Positions 35,401 through 47,110 of a stretch of DNA of 64,000 bases are shown here, piece after piece. The stretch spans positions 202,063,232-202,127,231 of the forward strand of contig CM076990.1 in assembly GCA_039090855.1 (NCBI GenBank), read 5' to 3'. The DNA comes from Macrothele yani (lineage: Eukaryota; Arthropoda; Arachnida; Araneae; Macrothelidae). How positions within the stretch are numbered: position 1 is the stretch's first letter; each line of letters begins with the position of its first letter. Position numbers and translations under genes: made by a program. Below the pieces are notes generated by a model, which worked only from the letters and a program-made list of their open reading frames with translations, made no database searches and had not been told where the DNA came from.

Positions 35401-37853
35401 ATTTGTTATTATTGTTACGTGTTTGCCCATCATCGTCATGTATCGTAATTATTTTGTCCTCACTGGAATCTGTGATGTTCTAATAACTATTTAATGTTTT
35501 ATTAATTTTTCTTTAAATTATGTTATTCTATTGTTATCATGGTTTGCACTTCGTGGAGTTGCAGCAAGTTTTCTGTTTCAATGGTTGTGTACGCAGATTC
35601 ATTTTATTTTTATACAACTCTGGACACTGCATCACCTTGAAGAAAAATTCCATCTTTCGCATGGCACCATATGAGACATTGTTCATCACAGTTTGGGCTA
35701 TCAAAAAGTGTGCAGCAGGTGAAAACAATAGCTGTATGGACAACCGCCAAACTTTTGTAGACATGGTTTTCATGCATGGATCTCCCTGCTTGACAAGTGT
35801 CTCAACAGACAAAGTGACTACATTGGGAAGTAGTGTATGGATGGCCATATCTCAGAGATGTACATACTTTTTCTCATACTAATAAATACAAAATATATGA
35901 TGTTGGGAAAGTTACTTTCTGGCTTCTTCTCCTTATATATTATATGCATTTCTGATAAGGTGAGGTTACTTGAAAAATTTACGTAGAAATGCATGTCCAT
36001 CATTTGCATCAAACTACATAAAACACAGGGTTTGTAAAACTGCCAATTGAAATCATGTTTGTTCACCTCACATGGTCAAGAATCATTCAAGTGATCTGTG
36101 ACTGTTATACGTACTAAGCAGTATTTTCTATTTTTGTTTTTTTCTTCTTCTTCCCCCATTGTTCTGATGAATCTCTTTATCTTTCATGAAACCAACTCCC
36201 TTTGGCCATTGCAACATTCATCAACTTCCATGCTAGATTTTTTTTTTTTTAAACACAGCTTTTTAGCTGAATATTAAAACCTAAATGCCATTTCCAGCAA
36301 CAGTTTATCATCATGGCAGAACTAAAATGCTATTCAAAATTATACTGTTAATCACCATTACTGTGTTAATTTCTTCACATCTGTTTGTGTATGATGTAAA
36401 GGTTTTAAGACCAAACTGCCAAACCAAAAGATGCTACAGGCATAAGTGCCTTTCTACAGTCAATAGAATTTTGTTTTCCTTAGGCTTTTAATGGAAATTA
36501 TGTCCATTGTGTTCTTCTGTGGAAGACTAAAATGTGGAAGCAGTACATAAGAAGCTAGGCAAAAAAAGCTGCACACATTTATGACAGAAGTCAAATATTA
36601 TCAACCACACAAAAGGAAAAAATAGTCAAAAACTTCCACAAATGGGACATTTTAAATACTACAAGTTTGTGAATTATTTTCAAAGGCAAACTTGTTGTTC
36701 AACAGTTATCTTTTAATGATAAAAGCCTGGGCACTCAGCATGCTGATATGAATATTTTCAACCCATATAGCCAGTTCTTCTTTGATACTAAAACTGTTGT
36801 GTATTTAGCTTTATATAAAGCAAAGAAAGAGAGCGACAGAGGGATAGAATGTCTGAAAGAATGATACATATATATGTGCACAAAAAGACAAATCCATGGA
36901 GCCTGAAAAATTTCACTTGATGTCTGAGTTTTCAAATTTTCTACTTTGAAAATCTTATTTTCAGAATTTAGATTTCTGTTATGAAGCTTTCACCTCTTAA
37001 AGTAAGCAACCAGTACAGTGTACGAATTTTTTTGGTTTGCTTATTTATTTTTTTCAGACTACTTACTACAAAATCAGAATAATGAATATGCCAATATTTA
37101 TTTTTTGCCACTATCGTTATCAGGGCCACACATTCTGCAGCAATACTGGCAGTTGTGATTCATGCCGAAGTTTTGCGGTGCAACCCAAGACACATGTGCA
37201 CTATGCAGGGAGATGTCCATAGCTATGGCATTGATTTGCATTGGATACTTAAGGTGCATATATTCATTAACAGTTTCATTAAGTGTTATACACCAGAAGG
37301 CAAAGCTGAATTTTCTGAAATGAAAACATATTTGAAGTTCAACTAGTCTATTAATACAAGTGTACAATATGCTACCTAGTTTTAGTTCTGGATATTGTAC
37401 TGAATTATTCAACAATATCTCAGAAATAATACATTAATTTTGACTGTTGGTCATAATTCTGTAAGTGTAGTTTTTATTTAGTGATTGTGGTTTTCTCTTC
37501 ATACATCCTGAAAAAATGTGGTGGCCCCTAAAGAAAAGTAGTTTGGCACCTGAAAATGTTGGGTGTTTGTCTACCCCTGTGTATGTGATGATTAAGCAAA
37601 CATAAAAACAACGGCCAGTTGCATAGCATGCCATATGGTGGCTCAATCCCCAAACAACAACAGAACCATCTCTAATGATGAGACATAACATGTCACAATG
37701 AACAGCAACATTAAATTACAATAAAACATAAGAATACAATATCAGAAACAACAAAGCAATTTAAACAGTCAAATTTTGTATCTGACTAGAAAGGAGAGAA
37801 AGTTCATGAGCACAGCTGGAAAGCTGAAATAAATTACTGATAATCATATTTAC
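35401..37853. other. Gene-free intronic stretch
   Basis: No recognisable coding sequence or element. A 120-residue open frame at 35520-35882 has no match to a domain I know and is probably chance. This stretch lies in the intron between the ARID4-like exons at 37948-37854 and 23844-23747. Confidence 0.5.
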
Positions 37854-37948
37854 CCTGTTGTAGCCTCCCATTTTATGCATTATTTTAAATAATTTATATA
37901 GATTTAAATCACGACTTCCAACAGTGGGTGCCTTGTTGATGGGAGTTC
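37854..37948 (-). CDS. ARID4-like exon, ARID core
   Basis: This 95-bp exon has 2 bases plus 31 codons. It starts after a T-run ending TTTAG and ends at AGG|GTAAAT. The peptide carries GTPINKAPTVGSRDLNLYKL followed by a KIMHKMGGYNR segment. This is the most diagnostic part of the ARID: the GTPINK loop, the DLNLxKLF helix and the GG turn before the DNA-binding helix-turn-helix. The acceptor polypyrimidine tract is an unusually long T-run (plus-strand A-run at about 37951-37974), longer than needed for splicing. Confidence 0.92.
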
Positions 37949-38527
37949 CTAAAAAAAAAAAAAAAAAAAAAAAAATTCTATAGTGACAGATTTTGGAAGA
38001 ATTTCTAAGAAATAAAAACATGAAGTTTACATGCACACAAATTCAAAGAGGTAAAATATTAGCAATCATTCATTTCAGATTAACACTTCTAACATATTAC
38101 ATATTCAGATTCACATATTACATCACAGAACTGTGTCAGGATATGCTACCACACACGGTTCCATATTAAGAGGTTAATAATAAAAAAAAGACTATATACT
38201 TTCACTTCAGAAATCAAAACTGTTTTTTACTGACTGAAACTTTGAATGCAAAACTCCATTTAGCTTACCAAATAAAAAAGGAAAAAACATGGCAAACCAT
38301 GTTCAATGGATACAGCAAACTATTTTTTACTAACAAAAGATGCACAGTGCATCTTCATGAAACATAAATGTTGGGGGAAAAAAGATAATCCTAACACATA
38401 CAGATGTCTGCATATGCCATGGGATGTTTAATCAACAGATTTTCATTTCCTTCCATGTTCTCAAATCATTATTACATACACACATATCACTAAACTGTTT
38501 TCTAAGATTCAGAGGATAGCTTTTAAA

Positions 38528-38680
38528 AGAAATACAAACTATCAGATAATTTTTACTTACTGTTGCCGTATCAAACTTCTCCATTTACAGTCTTGACATA
38601 CAACTCGGGCTTCACTTACATCCATCACACGCCGTACACAAGATCTTCGATACTTATGACTTATAATCTTTTTCTCATGC
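38528..38680 (-). mobile_element. LINE 3'-end fragment
   Basis: About 150 bp match the 3' end of the LINE at 1743-2756 on the minus strand, including the end of the tail codons (RSLIRQQ-like), the GAAGCCCGAGTTGTATGTCA segment and the TAAGTAAAAATTATCTG tail. It begins where the codons for HEKKI lie, so it is severely 5'-truncated. It faces a plus-strand copy of the same family 0.7 kb away. Confidence 0.85.
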
Positions 38681-39357
38681 CTTAAATCATTATTGGTGCA
38701 ACAATTTTCTTTTTTCATCAGCAGGACCACAATTTACTCCCCACAATCCTTCAGTAGGCCTGCAATTCCTAAATTGAAGAGCATTTCTTGTACAATTATA
38801 TGTTTACATTTAAAATAACATATTTTTGCATCAGAAGCAGAGTATATTGACTCAAATTTCTGCCAAAAAAATGGATGGAACATTGTTTGGTTTTGTCCAG
38901 TGACAGATGCCCATTTGTCTGTTGATGCAGTTGAGCTGTTTTCATTACCTTTAATGTTTTAATCACTATTTGCGTCTTTCTTTTGATTTAGTAATAAATT
39001 CACAAAACCCTAATAAAGGCATTCTCTCACAAAAGGTTCTCCTTCTTTTCTCATGATTAAAAAGATTTTAACACAATGTTTGTAGGAGTATGAAGAACAG
39101 TATCCTCATAGCAATGATGATCAAAAGTTCCCACTAAAAAAAAAAAAAAAAAAAGAAAAAACCCCCGACTTTTCTAGGTTTTTCAAGTGGTTTTGAAAGT
39201 CTTTCCAGAGCAGCAACCCAAAACATACTGCTATGAATTGTTACATTTCCCATTTCCTTCCATTCTTCCATTTTCTCACCAAAGCACACATTTGTACATT
39301 TTATCTTTATACAATCACCACTTTTTATTCATAACAACTACATGCATGATGCACATT
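38681..39357. other. Gene-free stretch between LINE copies
   Basis: AT-rich sequence without a recognised gene. An A-run at 39137-39154 and an AAAAAACCCCC stretch follow. No element boundary could be placed. Confidence 0.4.
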
Positions 39358-40260
39358 CCGTGTGTGCAGATTGCTGTATGCTGATGACACTGTCCTGTTG
39401 GCAGAGAGCAAAAGTGAGTTGCAGAGTATGTTGTCCCAGATGTATTAAGTTTACATGAAATTCAAACTGAGTATAAATAAGGGAAAGCCCAAAGTTACGG
39501 TGTTTGAGAGAGGAACTGGTAGCACTGAATGTAATGTAAGTATAAACGGCACTGTGATTGACCAGGGGAGCGAGTTTGTGTATTTAGGAAGCATGTTTGA
39601 TAGAGAGAACAAATTGGATGGTGAAATTAGTAGGTGAGTGAATTCTTCATTGAAAGTCATAGCTGCTTTGGGAGGTTTTTACAGGAATGATGGGTTCTCT
39701 AGAGAGTCCCACATGCTGTTTATGAAAGTGTAATTGTTCCTACTCTGATGTATGGCAGTGAAACCTGGGTACTGCAGAAGAAACATAGGAGTAGTTTGTG
39801 TGCTGGAGAAATGCAGGAATTACAGGGAGTTTGTGGCAAGACATGGTCTGATTGTGTGAGGAATGAAGATGTGTTGCAGTTGTGTGATGTGAAGCAAAAT
39901 GTTGTTAGCAAGGTGGGGACCAATATGCTTCAGTGGTTTGGCCATGTTGAGAGAATGAGTGATGAGATGCTTACTAAGAAGATCTTTTTAGCCGAAGTGG
40001 CAGGAAGGAAAGGCAGAGGAAGGCCAAGGAAGACATGGGTGGATCAGATTCAGGAGTGTCTGCATGAGAAAAAGATTATGAGTTAGAAGTATAAAAAATC
40101 TTGTGTATGGCGTGTAATGGATATCAGTGAAGCTCAAGTTGTCTGTCAAGATCGCTGTAAATGGACAAGTTTGATATGACAACAGTAAGTAAAAATATCT
40201 GGTAGTTTGTATTTCTTTGTGGAGCTAACCTCTGAATCTCAGAGAACAGCTTAATGATAT
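39358..40260 (+). mobile_element. LINE fragment, RT end and C-terminal tail
   Basis: The plus strand begins inside the RT catalytic box (LLYADDTVLLAESKSELQ), then YLGSMFDRENKLDGEISR, GSETWVLQKKHRSSL, WFGHVERMSDEMLTKKIF and GRKGRGRPRKTWVDQIQECL. It is the same family as 1743-2756, about 90% identical by eye, and starts about 140 codons from the same point. It ends with GAATCTCAGAGAACAGCTTA and a (TATG)n tail near 40260. One frame change occurs around 39636-39750; otherwise the tail ORF (39748-40086) is open. Confidence 0.87.
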
Positions 40261-41439
40261 GTATATGTATGTACATTATTTTTGGTACCATAATTCCAGG
40301 GACTTCTGTGAGCCTGAGTGGTATACTGCCTACATCAAATTGTTAACACATTCCCATAAAAAATATGTAAGAAAAAATCTGTCATTTGATTAGTCTCAGC
40401 TTGCTGTTTTCTATAACGCAGTGCAACTAAGTTAATGACCTAATGGGCTTCTTCTCAGAGAAAAGAGTTGTGGGAGAAACCACCAAGAAAGGTTTTTGAT
40501 CCATTATCTTGTGATGCATTTCTCTAAGCACGAGTGTATACGGTCATTGTGCTGCTTCATGTTGTAAGACATGCAGCAAACTGTTTGCAGAAACCGAATA
40601 AAAATTTAACAAGGAATTTATAAATTTCAGTTTTGGTAATTTCTTGGATAATTAAGGTACAACGTAATGCATTGAAAGTAAGATCTATTAAATGCTAGGC
40701 AAGCAGCAATTGCAAATGAAATCTGAAATGCTGAAATGTATAAAAAAAAATTCTTTTAGGAAAATATCTCCTAACTTTTACAGACAAAAAAAAAAAAAAA
40801 AAAAAAAAATGTGCAGTTTTCCCTGATTCTTGGAACAATTTTTAAATTTCCTGAGAATTCCAGGTTTTCCCTGTTTTCCAGGCTTCAAGAAAAATCTGAG
40901 ATCAGTACCTTCAGTCATGGTACAGTAATGCATGCAACTAATAATTTTTACTTTTTTTCTCACAGGACTGACTTGCATATGTGACGAACACAACTGAAAA
41001 TTTGAGTTCAAATACTTAAATGAAAAGTATTTCAGATTACATCTAAAGCAAATAATATTAAATAATGTGGGTTGATTTCCTCGTTAATTTCACTTAGGTG
41101 ATTAAAAACTGATTAATCTTTTTTAATTTTTACTATTTTTTTATTTTATACACTGTTGTGCTATACGGGTGGAGATGATTTAAAGAATATCTGGTTGTCA
41201 CAGCAATTAAAAGGCTGCCTCATTATACAAATTGAAACATTACAACAGGATGGGTTAATTTTAACTTAAGAGTTTAAGTAGTAACTCAGTTGAAAGAAAA
41301 AAATATAAGAGATTTTGAACAACATTCTTTTATCACTGAATTCGGCTTTAAATTACAAAATGTCAGCTGCATCATTTGATTCAGGATTGTTATGATCTAA
41401 GCAACACTGTTCAAGTTTAATAACACCTCATGTTTTACG
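40261..41439. other. Gene-free stretch
   Basis: AT-rich intron sequence with an A-run at 40785-40809. No gene or element recognised. Confidence 0.45.
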
Positions 41440-42770
41440 CTTTCCAACCGTAGGTTGAAGAAGCGTATATGCTCCAGCTTTGTCCGTCCGTCCGTCTGTC
41501 GGCACGATAACTCGCGTAAAAACGGTTCGATTTTGATAAAATTTTAGTATGTTGTAGGGGACCACCTGGGGACGAACCCTATTGAAAATGGACGAAATGG
41601 GATCAAAGGTCACGGCATAGGAGCGGGATCCATTCCATAGCCTTTTATGTGTCATAGCTTGCGCAAATATGATTCGATGTCGATGAAATTTTAGCATATT
41701 GTAGGGGACCATCTAGGAATGAACCCTATTGAAAATGGGTGAAGTGGGGTCAAAGGTCACGGAATAGGAGAGAGATCCATTCCATTGCCCTTATGCGTCA
41801 TAACTTGCGTAAATATGGTTCGACGTTGATGAAATTTTAGTATATTGTAGGGAATCACCTGGGAATGAACCCTATTGAAAATGGGTGAAGTGGGGTCAAA
41901 GGTCAGGACATAGGAGCGGGCTGCATTCCATCGCCTTTATGCGCCATAACATGCGTAAAAATGGTTCGATTTCGATGAAATTTTATTATGTGGTAGGGGA
42001 CCAACTGGGGACGATCTTATGATGTCACAATCGCACGCTTGAGATGTTGGCGCACAGTCAAACCATCTGTCTCATTACGTCACGCGTTGTGTGTGGATCC
42101 TATTAAAGTTTTATGACGTCACACTCTTGCGAGCAGATGGTCGCGACTCCCATCTGCCTCATTACGTCACGCTTTGTGTGCATATGTTCGTCTGCACGAT
42201 AACTCGTGTAAAATTCGTTTGATTTCGATGAAATTTTAGTATGTGGAAGGGGATCACCTGGGAAGGAACCCTATTGAACGTGAATGAAATGGGGTCAAAG
42301 GTTAGGACATAGGAGCCGGATCTATTCCACTGCTCTTATGCGTCATAACTAACGTAAGAAAGGTTCGATTTCGATTAAATTTTAGTATATGGTAGGGGAC
42401 CACCTGGGGACAAACCCTATTGAAAATGGGCGAAATGGGGTCAAAGGTCAGGACATAGGAGCAGAATTACATCCATCGCCATTATGCGTCATAACTTACG
42501 TAAAATTCTTCGATTTGGATGAAATGTTAGTATGTTGTAAGGGCCTGCCTATGAAATGGGCGAAATGGGGTCAAAGGTTAGGACGCGGGAGCGGAATCTA
42601 TTCCATAGCCCTTATGCATCATAACTTACGTAAAAATGCTTCCATTCCGACAAAACTTTATCATGTTATTTCGGAGGTATACTGAACCGGTTCTGTAGAA
42701 TATCACCGAAATGGGATCAAAGATCAGGGCACAGGACCGAGATTTATTCCACAGCCATTATCCTCATAAC
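41440..42770. repeat. 147-bp imperfect tandem array
   Basis: The sequence GGGGTCAAAGGTCAGGACAT (or close variants) recurs at about 41601, 41748, 41894, 42291, 42437, 42567 and 42713. Spacing is 145-147 bp, apart from a shortened unit (about 130 bp) and an interruption at 42010-42180. Each unit also has CGTAAAAATGGTTCGATTTC, GATGAAATTTTAGTATGT and GAACCCTATTGAAAATGGG. The interrupting segment holds two copies of TTACGTCACGC. The first unit is preceded by GTCCGTCCGTCCGTCTGTCG (41484-41503). It encodes nothing convincing and is one of the few higher-GC parts of the window. Confidence 0.9.
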
Positions 42771-43820
42771 TTGAGTGATGATTTCTGTTATGTTGGAAAG
42801 TGTATTATAATCAATGCATTGCATGATTTTACTAACTTGTATCTTTATAATTTCAGTGCTATGCTTTGTTTTGGGAATTTCGGCATTTTTTTTTTTTTTG
42901 CAAGTTCCATACTTCTTTTCTCTCCCTCCGCCTTTTTTCATTTTGTTTAACTTATAAAATAACTATTCCACCGAAGAGTTAATAGGTACTTTCTATAACA
43001 CTGAGGCATGTCATGTTGACATGTTATGGCAGTGAGAAAATGATCTAAGTTCATTCTCTTATTTAAAATTAAGAAAATTAATACAAACCTACGATAGATG
43101 GTGGCACAGTTGAAGATCCAGCATTTCTGACATGCGCAAGGGAAAATTCGCCACACCCCTTCCTTCTCCCGGAGAGTAACTTTGAATGCTACACAGGCAA
43201 GGCTGACCCTGAGTGACATCTTGTAAACCTGATGATGGCAGCCATGGGCTGGTGAAAATGCTCGTTACGGTAGTTGAGTGTTACTGCAAATAGTGTCCTT
43301 CCACCCGAAGCAATGGTATTTTCATAGCTTTTTTATTACTAAGTATTTTAATTATCATTGTTTTGGTAAGTTAAATTAGGAAAACTAATATGTATAACAA
43401 AGTGTTTTATAATGCTATATATTAATTTGTAAATACATAATTTTAGAATTCAATAACCACATGTAGTTTAGGCCTTCGTCGAATGGCAGCACATTCAGGA
43501 GATCTACAAACATGCGACATATGTTAATGATTTGGAGGTATGAGTTCTTTTACCTCAGGTTGATTAATAGTTTCTAAAGTATGTTTAACATGAAATTGAT
43601 GAATTTCATGATATGCATATGTACAAAATCATGTTCTTAGTATTCATGCTAAGGAGTACAGCACCATGCCAAGAGCTCCATGGCATTGGGGAGAAAAACA
43701 ACGTAGTAGTTCCTTTAGGTATCTTCTTTTTTCAAAAAATGAACTTTTCCCCCTAAATAATAACAGGTACTTTTGCTAACATATGATAATGCGAACAAAT
43801 GAATAAATGAAATAGTCTAC
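42771..43820. other. Gene-free stretch with possible ribozyme-like motif
   Basis: This intron sequence holds no exon. A GC-richer patch at 43090-43320 contains CTGATGA, a CAGCC/GGCTG stem and GAAA (43229-43257), detailed separately. The ARID4-like exon begins at 43821. Confidence 0.45.
43229..43257 (+). ncRNA. Hammerhead-like core, orphan
   Basis: CTGATGA (43229-43235) is followed by a CAGCC-ATG-GGCTG hairpin and GTGAAA (43253-43257). The CUGAUGA and GAAA elements are those of a hammerhead core, but extra unpaired bases lie next to stem II, and stems I and III were not identified. The patch around it could be a degenerate end of a Penelope-type element. Confidence 0.35.
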
Positions 43821-43893
43821 CTCTCTCATCCATGAATTTGTACAACTGGGCAACAAATCTGTCCTTTTCTTCACTTGGCTCATCATCTGAAGT
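43821..43893 (-). CDS. ARID4-like exon, start of ARID domain
   Basis: This 73-bp exon has 24 codons plus 1 base. The acceptor is ATTTTCAG and the donor GTAGAC. It encodes an acidic lead-in (TSDDEPSEEKD) followed by RFVAQLYKFMDERG, which is the first ARID helix; human ARID4 has an equivalent LYKFMEDRG. The final glycine codon is split with the next exon. It is too short to be found as an ORF and was recognised only by its motif and splice sites. Confidence 0.85.
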
Positions 43894-44056
43894 CTGAAAA
43901 TACCATGTATACAAAATTTAATGTCAAAAAGAAAAATCTGGAAAAATTAAATATCAATACATTAAAGGCATTGCACATTAAAACAGTCACCCTCAATACT
44001 CAGTTTGTGCAAAACAAAATTAAAATAGTATTCAAATCTCACTAAATTTTCTGATC

Positions 44057-44500
44057 ATGAGAGGAATACAGATGTGTAATGGGAAGCACAATGTTGTTAG
44101 TAAGGTGGAGACAACTATTCTTAGGTGGTTTGGCCATGTTGAAAGAATGAGTGGTGAGATGCACATACTAAGAGAATTTAAAACTCAGCCCAAATGGCAC
44201 AATAGAAAAGTAGAGGAAGGCCAAGGAAAGTGTGGGACAAGCACATTCAGAAACGTCTGCATGAGAAAAAGATAATGAGTATGAAATACAAAAGGTCTTG
44301 TGTGAGACATGTGATTGATGCCAGTGATGCTCAAATTCTGTGCTGAGACTGCTGCAAACTGAGACATTTGATACATCAACAGTGAGTAAAAAATCTAGCT
44401 CCATCAGTTTTAAATGTTAATCTGTAAGGTGAACTTTCTTTGAGGAACTAATCTCTGAAGCTCGGAGAACAGCTTAGTGAATGAGTGAGTGAGTGTGTGT
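44057..44500 (+). mobile_element. LINE fragment, C-terminal tail
   Basis: The plus strand encodes GKHNVVSKVETTILRWFGHV and ERMSGEMHI, then broken sequence matching GRPRKxWxQxxECLHEKKIM. It is the same family as the LINE copies at 1.7-2.8 and 39.4-40.3 kb, more diverged. The end has GAAGCTCGGAGAACAGCTTA and a (TGAG)n(TG)n microsatellite at about 44483-44524. It is 5'-truncated after the YADD region. Confidence 0.8.
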
Positions 44501-44883
44501 GTGTGTGCGTGTGCAGTGTGTGTGTCACAATTTATGAATCAATGATATAAACCAAACCTCAGAGTACAAAATACTCAAAAATTTCAAAATTTCTTAAAAT
44601 TTAAAAGACATTTTTGAAACTATAGATCACACTCGTGTATAGTTAGAAATGGAACACACACTGAGACAGAAAAACAAATCATTAAATAAAAATGAGATGG
44701 AAAATAAATAAACCGATAAACAAAAAATATGCTAAGCAACCAACAAATCTTCTTGATCTCAACACTTAATCACTGCCATTTTACTGGTGTAACAGCCAAT
44801 TAAAATTTTTATGAGGTTCACGTAAAAGGCAGAACTCTATGAGAAGAAAAGTATTAACTCCAATGAATCACTCCGGCAGTTTT

Positions 44884-45800
44884 CTACTTCACAAAAATTT
44901 TGCACTCGCATATGATTGTACTTAAAATAATTTTGAATAGAAGTATTTTTTCAAGCACATATTTGAGTATGAACTTGAGAACCTGAAAGTTCACATTACA
45001 TTTAACCCACAAATGTTCTTTTAAAACAACAGTCAAATGGAAGAATAGATTTTCAGAAATGTGAGCAAATGAAAACTTTTCCTTGAAGTAATCCTTGAAC
45101 TCTTGCACAGTCCCATCTCCATGTTTTTTTTTTTTTCAAGTGAGGGAGAAAATTTGAAGATGAATTCCTGTGGATCCTCATTACTGTTTCGTGGGGCTCA
45201 GACTTTTTGCACAATGCCGCGACATTGATGGATGTACATTTCTCTGACACTATTCCAAAAAAGCTACCATCAACGATGGTCATAAAACATTGGGTGGTTG
45301 ACCCTTCTGCGCCTTCATGTGGCTGAATGCTGCTGTCCCTCCATTCACATTCCATGTCATCATCTAAACTGAGAGTGCCTGATCTAAAATGCGAAGACGT
45401 CTCACTCTCACTCATATTTTAAGGGTTCTTCGAAAAATACTTTTCCTTGAAGTAATCCTTGAACTCTTGCACAGTCCCATCTCCATGTTTTTTTTTTTTT
45501 TTTCAAGTGAGGGAGAAAATTTGAAGATGAATTCCTGTGGATCCTCATTACCGTTTCTTGGGGCTCAGACTTTTTGCACAATGCCGCGACATTGATGGAT
45601 ATACATTTCTCTGACACTATTCCAAAAAAGCTACCATCAACGGTGGTCATAAAACATTGGGTGGTTGACCCTTCTGCGTCTTCATGTGGCTGAATGCTGC
45701 TGTCCCACGATTCACATTCCATGTCATCATCTACACTGAGAGTGCCTGATCTAAAATGCGAAGACGTCTCACTCTCACTTGCACTCATATTTTAAGGGTT
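44884..45800 (-). pseudogene. Tandemly duplicated unknown ORF, probably transposon-derived
   Basis: Two copies of a 367-bp unit (45069-45435 and 45436-45802) each encode a minus-strand protein starting MS(AS)ESETSSHFRSGTLS and containing DDDMECE, SSIQPHEDAEGSTTQCFM, DGSFFGIVSEKC and MRIHRNSSSNFLPHL. A T-run on the plus strand (A-run in coding sense; 45124-45136, 45488-45503) follows; after it the other frame continues VQEFKDYFKEKFSFAHIS. The product is not one I recognise. Downstream of the start the sequence resembles a hAT-type 5' end with repeated AACTACAA motifs (46030-46150). The whole may be the remains of a hAT-like element. Most likely inactive. Confidence 0.5.
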
Positions 45801-46159
45801 CTTCGAAAAATTACAATATGTACTAAACACACAGAACCGGAATCACCTACACCACTGTTTGCGGTCCACACTGCACTACCACTACTCACTGAAAAACTTC
45901 ACCAACGAAACCTTAACTAACACAGTCAGAAGTTGTTCCTGCTAGGGAACATTCTACTCTGGCAGCCAAACACAGAAGGAAACAGCCAAATTGGCGATCG
46001 TTAATCTTGGTGATGAAGCATTGCATTGCTCATGAACTACAATAACAGAAGTTTTTCTAAAGCAACTACAATTTCAACTACTAACTACAAGTTGGTAGTT
46101 GCTGTTGCAACTACTTTTTTAAGCTACTAGTTGTATAATTGTGATTTCCAGTTACACCA

Positions 46160-46411
46160 CCTTTTTTTTTTTTTTTTTCGATTGGAGGTTTAACGACCAC
46201 CGTGAGCAACTCAATGGGCTATAAGCAGTCGCCCGTCCCTAATTTAGGGTCACTGGTTCTAGGGAAGGGAGAGAGCCAGTGCCGTAAGACAAACACAACA
46301 TCCATGCCTCACCGGGATTCGAACCCGGACCCCTCACGGACGAATGATCAGAGGCCAGGGCCTCTGATCATTCGTCCGTTAGGGCCTCTGATCATTGCGC
46401 CACCGGGCGGC
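46160..46411 (-). mobile_element. tRNA-derived SINE, second copy
   Basis: About 90% identical to the SINE at 20853-21071 over its body, with A-tail shown as a T-run at 46162-46178 and B box GGTTCGAATCC on the minus strand. TACACCA flanks both sides (46153-46159 and 46412-46418). The tRNA-like head is longer than in the first copy because GGGCCTCTGATCATTCGTCC-like sequence is duplicated near 46355-46395. Confidence 0.9.
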
Positions 46412-46566
46412 TACACCAACTTCCAACTACATTTTGTAATTGTTAGTTGCAATTACTTAACTTGTAGTTATCAGTTGAAAATGTAGTTAACTACATTTTC
46501 AACTGATAATGTAGTTGACTACATTTTCAACTGATAACTACTACTTGAAACAGGCTAGTGACAGCC

Positions 46567-46621
46567 AGAGTTGGGCAGTAGTCAACTCTGGCCCCCACTA
46601 GCCTGTTTCTGCCCAACAGTG
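46567..46621. repeat. Two opposing hAT-type termini, 55 bp apart
   Basis: CAGAGTTGGGCAGTAGT at 46567 and CTGCCCAACAGTG ending 46621 are inverted and begin with the CAGnGTTGGGC end used by many hAT transposons. Between lies a hairpin (CCAGAGTTG...CAACTCTGG). This looks like the end of a deleted or scrambled hAT-type element sitting inside a Tc1 remnant. Confidence 0.5.
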
Positions 46622-47110
46622 CTTCCAGGTTCTATAGCCTACGCTGGTAATTGGCGTATCCACACTCGGGCGTCTAAGTGATGCACCAGGAATCATGATT
46701 CGTCAGACCAGGTCACTTTCTTCCAAATGTGTGCTGTGACACATTGACCTGATCACCACTGTTGTAGCTGAGGGTGATTTGTAGTACTGTTTCCCTGAGG
46801 TCTCCGTGAACAATGTGCGACAGTCTCCACTTCCCTCCGACAGCAACGAGCTGCGGACGACGTGCAGCTGAACAACGGCTTGTCATTTGGGCATCCGTGC
46901 ACCACTTTTGATACATACTCACTACAGTGGCACATGAACAACCCACAAGCCGCGCCGTTTCAGAGATCGTAGTTCCGAGGCACCATGCCATCACAATTTG
47001 TCCTTTATCAAACTCTAATAAATCAGCAGCTTTTCCCATTCTGACTCCGAACACTCTGCTAACCGAAAGCTGGTTCTCGGGTTGTATATATACTGCTCTG
47101 TGAACTTAAC
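46622..47110 (-). mobile_element. Tc1-like transposon 5' fragment
   Basis: The minus strand encodes MGKAADLLEFDKGQIVMAWC, LGTTISETARLVGCSCATVV and SMYQKWCTDAQMTSRC, the bipartite HTH DNA-binding region of a Tc1 transposase, ahead of a broken linker. The catalytic domain is missing apart from a trace (VTWSDESWF-like) near 46700. The left boundary is the hAT-type terminus at 46621. The right terminus was not located. Confidence 0.8.
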
